Shown here: positions 15,967-23,779 of the stretch, piece after piece
How positions within the stretch are numbered: position 1 is the first letter of the stretch
How the letters are laid out: each line of letters starts with the position of its first letter
Notes under the pieces: generated by a model
What the model saw: the letters and a program-made list of their open reading frames with translations, nothing else
Databases searched by the model: none
Told to the model about the DNA's origin: nothing
Made by a program: the position numbers and the translations under genes
Assembly: GCA_030765455.1 (NCBI GenBank)
Contig: JAVCCM010000122.1
Location: 1-42,084 of the forward strand
Length of the DNA: 42,084 bases
From: Candidatus Electryonea clarkiae
GTDB taxonomy: Bacteria; Electryoneota; Electryoneia; Electryoneales; Electryoneaceae
Reading direction: 5' to 3'

Positions 15967-16803
15967 ATGAGTACCAGGATTAACCACAATGTACTCTCGC
16001 TCACAGCCCAGCGTAACATCTGGGCGACCCAGAATGCTTTAGACACTGCGATCACTCGCTTGTCTTCCGGTCTCCGAATCAACTACGCTTGGGACGATCC
16101 GGCAGGTTTGGCTGTAAGTGAGAGGATGCGTGCCCAGATTTCTTCAATGGTAGAAGCGGAGCGCAACACTAACTACAACGTTAACCTTTTGGCGACGGCT
16201 GAAGGAGCCTTGTCTGTAATAGACGAGAAACTAATTCGTATGAGATCACTGTCAATCCAGGCGTCAAACGGCGCACTGACTTCCGGTGATCGTGCTTCGT
16301 TAGATGTTGAGTTCCAACAACTGAAAAGTGAAATCACACGGATTGCCAACACAACAAACTACAACGGTAATTACCTGCTGAACGGTGATTACAGTGGTGG
16401 TATCGGGTTGAAGTTCCATATCGGAACCTATAATGTCAGTGGACAGGATTATTATCACATTAATCTGAACACCATGACAGCGGCTGCACTTGGGATTACA
16501 GCTTCAGAACTGACAGACACTGTAACTGCCCAGGCAGCTATCGATACACTTGACAGTGCGATCAACTCGAAAGATAATGAACGTACCAGGATTGGATCCT
16601 ATGTCGAGCGTCTGCAAAATACCATTCTCAACCTGCAGATAAGCAAAGAAAATGCGGTTTCAGCAGAATCGCAGATTCGTGACGCTGATATAGCGGCTGA
16701 GATGAGTAATTTCGTCCGAGCCCAAATACTGTTCTCGACCGGCGCTTCCATGCTTGCCCAGGCGAATATGGTACCGCAGATCGTAGCTGGTTTGGTTGGA
16801 TAG
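15967..16803 (+). CDS. fliC: Flagellin, short (D0-D1) type
   Basis: A 278-residue flagellin, the filament subunit exported through the flagellar type III apparatus. The N-terminal domain is clear: INHNVLSL, then RLSSGLRINYAWDDPAGLAVSERM and LATAEGALSVIDEKL. The C-terminal domain has RIGSYVERLQ, SAESQIRDADIAAEM and ends SMLAQANMVPQIVAGLVG. The central variable region is short, so the filament lacks large D2/D3 surface domains. GGAGG lies nine bases before the ATG. No other flagellar structural gene is nearby. A sigma-28-like promoter precedes it and hairpins follow. Confidence 0.97.
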   Translation: MSTRINHNVLSLTAQRNIWATQNALDTAITRLSSGLRINYAWDDPAGLAVSERMRAQISSMVEAERNTNYNVNLLATAEGALSVIDEKLIRMRSLSIQASNGALTSGDRASLDVEFQQLKSEITRIANTTNYNGNYLLNGDYSGGIGLKFHIGTYNVSGQDYYHINLNTMTAAALGITASELTDTVTAQAAIDTLDSAINSKDNERTRIGSYVERLQNTILNLQISKENAVSAESQIRDADIAAEMSNFVRAQILFSTGASMLAQANMVPQIVAGLVG

Positions 16804-16925
16804 ACGTAGAATTAATTCTTTAACATCTTTCTGCCTGCCTTAAAGGTTGCGGAAATGAATACCGGTGACGACCGGTGATTTGTCCGGCAGCTTTATAAAG
16901 GGAGCCCTTGCTGCAGAAAATACAC

Positions 16926-16944
16926 CCGGGTTATTGTAACCCGG
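16926..16944 (+). other. Hairpin in the flagellin 3' untranslated region
   Basis: CCGGGTTA (16926-16933), loop TTG, TAACCCGG (16937-16944): a perfect 8-base-pair stem directly before the terminator hairpin. It could protect the flagellin mRNA 3' end or act with the terminator; this is inference. Confidence 0.5.
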
Positions 16945-16947
16945 TAT

Positions 16948-16974
16948 AAACCCGGAATGTTCTTCCGGGTTTTT
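16948..16974 (+). terminator. Rho-independent terminator of the flagellin gene
   Basis: AAACCCGGAA (16948-16957) pairs with TTCCGGGTTT (16963-16972) around a five-base loop and runs into a T tract: a 10-base-pair GC-cored stem about 145 bases after the stop. Confidence 0.8.
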
Positions 16975-17207
16975 CATGTTGGTCAAAATGATTCGTGAAT
17001 CATCGCGCTGCATCATGTTATGGGTGCTGAACTGAAGATAACGTTTTAACTCACTAATAGAATGACTATCAAACGACCGAAATAAACACCACCAAATCCA
17101 TGTTGATCCAATTTATATATTCATAAAGTCTTAAATCTAGAAAACAATCAGAGTATCTCGAATTAAGTATTAGGATGATAGCTTTTTTATACTTATCTTG
17201 AATTTTA

Positions 17208-17233
17208 GGAGTTCGTTCACGTGAAGCGACTCC
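17208..17233. repeat. Imperfect palindrome of dispersed-repeat type
   Basis: A 26-base dyad: GGAGT at the left end, TTCACGTGAA in the centre, ACTCC at the right end. It is the kind of short palindrome found dispersed in spacers; one copy is seen here. Confidence 0.45.
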
Positions 17234-17443
17234 CGCTTTTGGTGATGGAATGAATTTATGTAACATTGAACCGTACTGGTAGTTTGTATTCTCCTTGAAA
17301 AGATAACCTCTCCATTTGCCCACAGAGGTGGACAAAACCACGATAACCCTTATTCGTATATAATTTTAATAGTTTTGCGAAGTAATCCGCTCTTCTCTGA
17401 TTGTTGAGTGTGGATTCGTATTGGCTTATTAAAAGAGGTTTCT

Positions 17444-18928
17444 TTGAAAGTACTACTTGTTTACCCGGCATTCCCGGATACTTTCTGGAGTTTCAAACAT
17501 GCTTTAAAGTTTGTTTCCAGAAAATCGACGGCTCCGCCCCTGGGTCTGCTTACTATTGCTTCAATGCTTCCCGAAGATTGGGAACTCCAACTTATAGATA
17601 TGTCTGTCAATAATTTAAAAGACGAAAGCCTTGAATGGGCTGATATGGTACTTATCAGCGCTATGCAGATTCAACGAGAATCTGTTCTTGGAGTAATCGA
17701 AAGGTGTAAATCGTACGACCTTACGATTGTAGCAGGCGGTCCTCTTTTCACCGCGTATTCCTCTGATTTCTTAGAGACTGATATTGATCATTTCGTTCTG
17801 AATGATGGAGAAGCGACTCTACCGCGTTTCCTGGAGGACTGGCAAAATGGCATTCCGCAGAGAGTGTACTCTGATTCAGCCATGCCTTCGTTGAAAAATA
17901 CTCCGGTTCCTCGCTGGGATCTGGTAAACCTTAGGCGATATGCCGAAGTCAATATCCAGTATTCGCGAGGTTGTCCATACAATTGTGATTTTTGCGATAT
18001 CGGGATACTCTTTGGCAGGAAAATCCGAACTAAATCAAAAGAACAGATAATTGCAGAACTGGACTCACTTTATTCTTCAAAGTGGAAGGGAAATGTATTC
18101 TTTGTTGATGACAACTTCATTGGGAATAAACCTAAACTGAAGAGGGATTTGCTTCCCGCATTACATACCTGGCAGAAAAGACATGGGTTTCCATTTACAT
18201 TCAGTACTGAAGCCAGCATTGACCTGGCGGATGATGCCGAGCTGCGTTCACTGATGATTGTGTGTGGTTTCACATCGGTATTTATTGGGATCGAGACCGT
18301 CAATGAAGATTCACTGCAGGAATGCAACAAACTCCACAATAAAAACAGGGATACACTCGAATGTGTTCGCATTATTCATGAGAGCGGAATGATGGTTAAA
18401 GGCGGCTTTATCGTTGGCTTTGACAATGATAAAAAAAGTATCTTCGAAACATTAGAGAATTTTATACAGGAGAGCGGGATTGTTACCGCAATGGTCGGTC
18501 TTCTACACGCACCCCGTGGAACCAGCCTGTATGAGCGGTTGATTAACGAAAACCGTATCCTTGGCGACAGCTCTGGAAACAACACCGACTCCAGTATCAA
18601 CTTTGTTCCCAAGATGGAGTTGTCGGAGCTGATTGAAGGTTATAAGAAACTCAACCGTGAGATTTATTCTCCTAAGGAATATTATCAGCGGGTTCGACAA
18701 TTTCTCCTGGATTTTCATCCACTCAGACTTCGTATCAAACCTCTGCTGGGCTGGAAAGACATCTCTGCATTCCTGAAAACATTATTTGTTCTGGGAATTG
18801 TTGAAGAGGAAAGAAGATACTACTGGAACCTGCTATTCTGGACAATACGTAAAAGACCGTCATTGTTTGCTCATGCCGTAACCCTGAGTATTTATGGTTT
18901 CCATTTTCGAAAAGTCTTTGAGCTATAG
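17444..18928 (+). CDS. B12-binding radical SAM protein, HpnP-like
   Basis: About 494 residues from TTG 17444, chosen because AGAGG lies five bases upstream and the protein then begins with the family-typical KVLLVYPAFPDTFWSF; an upstream in-frame start at 17408 lacks such a site. An N-terminal cobalamin-binding-like domain (to about 150) is followed by a radical SAM core with RGCPYNCDFCDI (cysteines 177, 181, 184), then FVDDNFIGNK, FTSVFIGIET and KGGFIVGFDND. The C-terminus fits the DUF4070 type (SSGNNTDSSINFVPKM, IYSPKEYYQRV). This layout is that of hopanoid C-2 methylase HpnP and its uncharacterised relatives. No hopanoid genes are nearby, so the substrate is unknown. Confidence 0.88.
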   Translation: MKVLLVYPAFPDTFWSFKHALKFVSRKSTAPPLGLLTIASMLPEDWELQLIDMSVNNLKDESLEWADMVLISAMQIQRESVLGVIERCKSYDLTIVAGGPLFTAYSSDFLETDIDHFVLNDGEATLPRFLEDWQNGIPQRVYSDSAMPSLKNTPVPRWDLVNLRRYAEVNIQYSRGCPYNCDFCDIGILFGRKIRTKSKEQIIAELDSLYSSKWKGNVFFVDDNFIGNKPKLKRDLLPALHTWQKRHGFPFTFSTEASIDLADDAELRSLMIVCGFTSVFIGIETVNEDSLQECNKLHNKNRDTLECVRIIHESGMMVKGGFIVGFDNDKKSIFETLENFIQESGIVTAMVGLLHAPRGTSLYERLINENRILGDSSGNNTDSSINFVPKMELSELIEGYKKLNREIYSPKEYYQRVRQFLLDFHPLRLRIKPLLGWKDISAFLKTLFVLGIVEEERRYYWNLLFWTIRKRPSLFAHAVTLSIYGFHFRKVFEL

Positions 18929-19313
18929 TATAATATTATTGAGATGAACCATATTGAAGCGAATATTTTACAATAAAATGGATCATAATATTATACAGAA
19001 AAATCCTGTGAATTGAGAGTAAATATCAGCTATAAGATTTGCGGGCACAGTAATATTGCCTTTTTCTGGCAATTCAATTGCTGCCAAGGGGAGTTGTGCT
19101 GCACTCTGTAAAGAATTCATTGAAGAAAACTTAACAGTATGATCCTTTTATAACCTTGAATTGTAATGCGAATTGTGAAATGTAGCAAAATTTCGGATAA
19201 GATAGGATAGATTTGATTATCTCAAATACATAAAGGTTCTTTAAAATTTCATCGTCTAAGGATATATGAGGATTAATATAAAATCTCTTTTAAAGAATAT
19301 GAAGAATTGAACG
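18929..19313. other. Gene-free region containing a sigma-54-like site
   Basis: About 385 bases between convergent genes. It holds a sigma-54-like site at 19067-19082 and a few frames under 15 codons. No credible gene was found. Confidence 0.5.
19067..19082 (+). promoter_or_regulatory. Sigma-54-type -24/-12 motif with no gene downstream
   Basis: TGGCA, six bases (ATTCAA), TTGCT: consensus spacing and both invariant dinucleotides. It points toward the 3' end of the convergent PilZ-like gene at 19314, and no open frame of size follows. Confidence 0.4.
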
Positions 19314-20873
19314 CTACTTACTAAGAGTATTAAATACTCTCTGTGCGATTTCATCCATTGAATGACCGTAAATAAGAATATCGCTTAATCCATCTGCAAT
19401 CCAGCGAACAACATCTGCCTGGTCAAGAAACTGGGTCAACAGGAATACTTTACTTTTGCGAGCACCCCGCTTTGACCAGCTTAGGCAGGGTTTAAGGATC
19501 ATATCGAATCCTTTCCCTATTCCAACACTGTCAACGATAATACCGACCGGTTGATATTTATTCAGCCTGGCAAGTGGATTTTGCATTGTTTTTACTTTTA
19601 TGATTTTATATCCTTCACGACTGAGTGCTATGCCAAGTCTGTAAATATGCCGGTCAATAGGGCTGATTATTACAATTGGAATACCTTCTCCCATTTCATC
19701 AAATTTCGTTGCCCATTCAAAACTTTTTCTTAATTGTGCATCGTCTATGTTTCGATCAAACAAATCGTAGGAATTCAATCCAATCAATTCCCGGCTGCGT
19801 TCTCCTGAATACATATTATCCTTGCCTGCAATCCAGAAAAGAGGAGTTTTCCGTAATTCTTTTTCAAAATGCAGCGCTACACCCAAATCGGGAGATTCAT
19901 CCTGCCAAAGGTCGGCATCAGCCACTATCAGGTCATTTCTGTTCGATAACAATTCCCCGATTACATAATCAGTATCGACATCCTGGATCATCCTGGTGAC
20001 GCCGTATTCGTTGAGTTTATATTCCCAGTCCTTGTCATCACTTAGAAGAATAAAATGATCCTTTTGCATTGTTTTTATATATTCGCCGCTCGCGTCAGAT
20101 GCGGCTCTTACTCGAGCTTCTTTCTGTCTTCGAACGACAGTTTCATTTTTTTCATACCATGTTCTGTCTATAAATGAAACCAGGTGCTGCTTGGCTTCTT
20201 TACTCATACCATCGATAGTTGCGGTACATTCTTTCCCTCTGTCAGGCACCATGATCACCTTCAAGGCAATCGTAGGAATATCCTTTTCAAGGTTCAGGCT
20301 TGCCCTTTGCACCATATATCCTTCAGTACTCACTTTTTGCGAGAAGGATTTTTTGAAGCGAATTTCGGAAAGTGACATAGAGAGCACTTGCTCGCTATAC
20401 CACTTTCCTCCTAATGCCATCCGGAGACTGAAGGTTTGATTTCTCTTAGGTGTGATATTGTAGGGCGAGAACGTTACTTTTGGAGGAAAGAGAACATCCA
20501 GCGCTACACCTGAAACGTCTTTAGATCTTATCTCGCGTAATACTTGGGCAGGGAATGATGTTGTAACTGCGTAACCGCCTTCGACAAAAGCTAATTTGAC
20601 TATGACTTCAGGTTTTCTAAGGAATATTTCTGATGGAGGTTCCGGGAATAGAGGTTCAACAAGAAGAACGTTAGTACTCCGTTGTGCTTCATGAATGCCT
20701 ATTACTTTTGAATTATATACCTGGTTCTGACCGGCGACAATTACGGTTTTACCAATCTGGGCAGGCTTGCGGCTTAACCATTTCTCCCAATCCAATATTT
20801 TGAAACTACCCTTTTCTGCAGTAGGTTCAAGGAATTGCTGACAGCTATCAGGAACGTTATCGAAATCAGGCAA
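19314..20873 (-). CDS. PilZ-like protein with two degenerate receiver domains
   Basis: 519 residues from a TTG start (20871-20873) with AAGGA seven bases upstream. Residues about 40-125 resemble the YcgR-type N-terminal domain that precedes PilZ, and about 140-250 resemble PilZ. The usual R-x-x-x-R and [DN]-x-S-x-x-G signatures are not intact (SMSLSEIRF sits at the second), so c-di-GMP binding is doubtful. Residues about 275-390 look like a receiver domain: ILLSDDKDW with an acidic pair, LIVADADL with the acceptor-type aspartate. A second receiver-like domain (400-519) keeps GIIVDSVG but lacks the acidic pair. Neither shows the conserved lysine. It is probably a signalling or scaffolding protein, perhaps for motility. 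Confidence 0.6.
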   Translation of the reverse strand: MPDFDNVPDSCQQFLEPTAEKGSFKILDWEKWLSRKPAQIGKTVIVAGQNQVYNSKVIGIHEAQRSTNVLLVEPLFPEPPSEIFLRKPEVIVKLAFVEGGYAVTTSFPAQVLREIRSKDVSGVALDVLFPPKVTFSPYNITPKRNQTFSLRMALGGKWYSEQVLSMSLSEIRFKKSFSQKVSTEGYMVQRASLNLEKDIPTIALKVIMVPDRGKECTATIDGMSKEAKQHLVSFIDRTWYEKNETVVRRQKEARVRAASDASGEYIKTMQKDHFILLSDDKDWEYKLNEYGVTRMIQDVDTDYVIGELLSNRNDLIVADADLWQDESPDLGVALHFEKELRKTPLFWIAGKDNMYSGERSRELIGLNSYDLFDRNIDDAQLRKSFEWATKFDEMGEGIPIVIISPIDRHIYRLGIALSREGYKIIKVKTMQNPLARLNKYQPVGIIVDSVGIGKGFDMILKPCLSWSKRGARKSKVFLLTQFLDQADVVRWIADGLSDILIYGHSMDEIAQRVFNTLSK

Positions 20874-21076
20874 GTTTCAGTCCTTAATTTCTATATTATT
20901 ATTATTATTATTTCGTATATCAAACTAATCATAAATATTCCTCTCAACAAGACTTTAATACAATTTAGATTAATGCCAAAGTATATGAGGTTTTTTATCC
21001 AGCCATGTTAAAAATAGCCGTATTTTAGGCTGTGTACCTAAGTTTAGTGGCAATTTGAGTTTTCCCTTCCGAGCCT

Positions 21077-23221
21077 TCAGCGCAAAAGTGTGACTCGTTG
21101 AATCTGCGATTGGTTTTCCGACTCTAACCTGAGCAGGTAAGTCCCGGATGATAATATTCCAGCATCCCATGATAGCTTATGCCTCCCCGCACTCATTCCG
21201 GTTTCCAGAATCAACTCATCTGCAATCCTGCCCAGGATATCCACCACAGTAAGAGACACCAGACCGGGAGTTGGCAGATCGAAGACTACTGAGGCGTTTG
21301 AGTTGAAAGGGTTGGGATAAGCCGGAAAAAGCTGAAAAGAGGATGCGAAAACAATTCCTGTTTCTTTCACCGCGAGGGGGCTGAAGCGATAGATGCCAAG
21401 ATTGGAAATGTCAGCAAGAAAAATGTAATCTCCCCTCACTGCAACACCACGTGCATCTCCTGGCGAATCGTAGAAACCTGCTTCTTCCGGGTTCTCTGGA
21501 TCTCTGACGTTTACAACGCGCAGGCCTTCATATCTATCAGCCAGATAGGCATAATCGCCGCGCACGGCAACGCTCCAAGCCTCTCCTGGTGAATCGTAGA
21601 AACCTGTTTCTTCCGGGTTCTCTGGGTCACTGACGTTAACAATGTGCAGACCTTCATTTCTATCAGCCAGATAGGCGTAGTCGCCGCTCACTGTAACGCC
21701 CCGAGCCTCTCCTGGTGAATCGTAGAAACCTACTTCTTCAGGATTCTCCGGGTCGCTGACGTTTACCACGAGCAGACCTGACAATCTATCAGCCAGATAA
21801 GCGTAATCGCCACTCACTGCAACGCCTTCGACATCTCCTCCTGGCGAATTGTATATACCTGCTATTCGTGGATTCTCCTGGTCGCTAACGTCAACCACGC
21901 GCAGTCCTCCTGCCCAGCCATCAGCCAGATAGGCATAATCGCCTCTAACCGCAACACCACTGGCATCTCCTGGCGAATCGTAGAAACCTGCTTCTTCCGG
22001 ATTCTCTGGGTCGTTGATGTTTACCACGCACAGACCATCTCTATTAGCCAGATATACGTAATTGCTGCTAACCGCAACACCAAAGGCTCTTCCTGGCGAA
22101 TCGTAGAAACCTGCTTCTTCCAGATTCTCCATGTCGCTGACGTTTACCACGCGCAGACCTGCGTCATAATCAGCCAGATAGGCGTAATCGTCTATTAATG
22201 CAACGTCATAGGCAGATCCTGAGCCATCGTAGTAACCTGCTTCTTCCGGGTTCTCCATGTCGCTGACGTTTACCACGCGCAGACCTGATCTCCAATCAGC
22301 CAGATATGCGTAATCGCCGCTAACTGCAACGCTATTAGCATCTCCTGGCGAATCGTAAAAACCTGCTTCTTCCGGATTCTCCGGGTCGCTGACGTTTATC
22401 ACGCGCAGACCTGCGTCATAATCAGTCAGATAAGCGTAATCGCCGCTTACCGCAACGCCAAAGGCAAGTCCTGGCGAATCGTAGAAACCTGCTTCTTCCG
22501 GATTCTCCGGGTCGCTGATGTCAACAACGCGCAGACCTGCGTCATAATCACCCAGATAGGCGTAATTGCCGCTAACCGCAATGCCACGGGGATGTCCTGG
22601 TGAATCGTAGAATCCTGCTTCTTCCGGATTCTCCGGGTCGCTGACGTCAACAATGCGCAGACCATCTTCAGCCAGATAGGCGTAATCGCCGCTCACCGCA
22701 ACGCCATAGGCTCTTCCTGGCGAATCGTAGAAACCTGCTTCTTCCGGATTCTCCGGATCGCTGACGTTTATCACACGAAGACCATACACTCTATCAACCA
22801 GATAAGCGTAATCGCCGCTAACCACAACGTCACAACCATATCCTGGCGTATCGCAGAAACCTACTTCTTCTATGTTCTCCAGATCGCTGATGTTTACCAC
22901 TCGTAGACCTGATTCGTAAACAGCCAGATAAGCGTAATCGCCACTCACCGCAACGCCATTGGTACTTCTTGGAGAATCGCAGAAACCTGCTACGCACGGG
23001 TTCTCCGGGTCGGACACATCCAATATCTGCAACCCCTTACCCCAGGCTAAATAGGCCAGGTTCCCCACAACAACTACGTCTTGTGCAGACCCATGATTGT
23101 AGATCCTACAAATCTGCTCCACGTTCCATGATTGCGGCTGGGCGGAGCTTTGCGCTGGAGATAAAACAAACGAAGCTACAAGAGCTGCCACCGCTAAAAC
23201 TACACTGAATAGATTCTTCAT
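21077..23221 (-). CDS. Secreted LVIVD-repeat protein with T9SS sorting domain
   Basis: 714 residues with a signal peptide (VVLAVAALVASFVLSPAQSSA) and GGGAGA-like ribosome binding site (GGGAGA). The body has 13 complete units and one partial unit of about 42 residues. The consensus is GVAVSGDYAYLAD, then GLRVVNVSDPENP, then EEAGFYDSPG. This is the LVIVD repeat, thought to fold as a beta-propeller-like structure. The C-terminal domain begins YPNPFNSNAS near residue 635 and ends QIQRVTLLR, a type A T9SS sorting signal. It should be exported through the outer membrane; ligand unknown. DNA copies of the units are nearly identical, so copy number may vary. Confidence 0.9.
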   Translation of the reverse strand: MKNLFSVVLAVAALVASFVLSPAQSSAQPQSWNVEQICRIYNHGSAQDVVVVGNLAYLAWGKGLQILDVSDPENPCVAGFCDSPRSTNGVAVSGDYAYLAVYESGLRVVNISDLENIEEVGFCDTPGYGCDVVVSGDYAYLVDRVYGLRVINVSDPENPEEAGFYDSPGRAYGVAVSGDYAYLAEDGLRIVDVSDPENPEEAGFYDSPGHPRGIAVSGNYAYLGDYDAGLRVVDISDPENPEEAGFYDSPGLAFGVAVSGDYAYLTDYDAGLRVINVSDPENPEEAGFYDSPGDANSVAVSGDYAYLADWRSGLRVVNVSDMENPEEAGYYDGSGSAYDVALIDDYAYLADYDAGLRVVNVSDMENLEEAGFYDSPGRAFGVAVSSNYVYLANRDGLCVVNINDPENPEEAGFYDSPGDASGVAVRGDYAYLADGWAGGLRVVDVSDQENPRIAGIYNSPGGDVEGVAVSGDYAYLADRLSGLLVVNVSDPENPEEVGFYDSPGEARGVTVSGDYAYLADRNEGLHIVNVSDPENPEETGFYDSPGEAWSVAVRGDYAYLADRYEGLRVVNVRDPENPEEAGFYDSPGDARGVAVRGDYIFLADISNLGIYRFSPLAVKETGIVFASSFQLFPAYPNPFNSNASVVFDLPTPGLVSLTVVDILGRIADELILETGMSAGRHKLSWDAGILSSGTYLLRLESENQSQIQRVTLLR
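21373..23083 (-). repeat. Array of about 14 tandem 126-bp coding repeats
   Basis: The LVIVD units are encoded by tandem DNA repeats of about 126 bases; three units differ in length (about 40, 41 and 44 residues instead of 42). Many units share long identical stretches, such as CTGGCGAATCGTAGAAACCT on the plus strand. Confidence 0.85.
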
Positions 23222-23446
23222 ATCGGTCTCCCAAGGGAAACTGTTTTAAATAAATATAAGGTTCCTCACAAGCATATTTTAGAAAACGTCTAACATCCGG
23301 TATCACAGAAATTCCTGATTGTAACCTTTATCCGTGAATTAAAACTGCAATATCTTTTGAAAACAGATTTATATTATAATATCCTTGCTTCGATGATCAT
23401 CATAATTTACACTTGGTTTAGTATAAATAAAAGGAGAGATATCATT

Positions 23447-23746
23447 ATGGCAATTATTGCTATAAGTACAGCTCCGGCTGGAGTTGGTTCGGGTTTGAGC
23501 AAATATGTTGCTCAGGCTGTTAGTATAGCACGTGAAGATGGAAGGGTAAAGGTGCAACTTGGATCAATGTTTACGACATTGGAAGGTAATCTTGACGATT
23601 GTCTTGATGTGGCAAAACAGATGCATGAATCTCTTTTTAAAGCAGGCGCTCAAAGGGTGGGAACAGTAATTAAGATTGATGACCGTCGGGATAAAAATCT
23701 CACGATGACAGGTAAAATTGAGTCAGTTGAAAGTAAACTGAAGTAA
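23447..23746 (+). CDS. MTH1187-family thiamine-binding protein
   Basis: 99 residues from ATG 23447, behind AAAGGAGAG; an upstream extension to 23357 has no such site and does not fit the family. The sequence MAIIAISTAPAGVGSGLSKYV, the central VQLGSMFTTLEGNLDD and the KAGAQRVGTVIKIDDRRDK segment are characteristic of the DUF77 / MTH1187 (YqgV) family, a small ferredoxin-like fold. Members bind thiamine or related compounds. It lies 33 bases before the sodium symporter gene and is probably co-transcribed with it. No TPP riboswitch was seen in the leader. Confidence 0.9.
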   Translation: MAIIAISTAPAGVGSGLSKYVAQAVSIAREDGRVKVQLGSMFTTLEGNLDDCLDVAKQMHESLFKAGAQRVGTVIKIDDRRDKNLTMTGKIESVESKLK

Positions 23747-23779
23747 TGCTGGAAGATATGGGTTTTATGGAGTTCCTCA

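Larger units (their letters stand above)
16804..17443. other. Flagellin 3' region and spacer
   Basis: After the flagellin stop come a GCAGC/GCTGC hairpin (about 16888-16915), a second hairpin (16926-16944) and a terminator (16948-16974). Further on is an imperfect palindrome at 17208-17233. Minus-strand open frames in 17069-17471 cross this palindrome and show no family features. Confidence 0.5.

Noticed and set aside
17069..17471. Two overlapping minus-strand open frames of 90 and 71 codons upstream of the radical SAM gene
   Set aside because: They cross a palindromic repeat and the start of the next gene, have no ribosome binding site and show no family features.
21373..23083. Regular repeats that could suggest a CRISPR array
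   Set aside because: The repeats are in frame, 126 bases long without unique spacers, and encode LVIVD units.
23222..23446. Possible TPP riboswitch before the thiamine-binding protein gene
   Set aside because: No CUGAGA core or matching helices were found in the leader.
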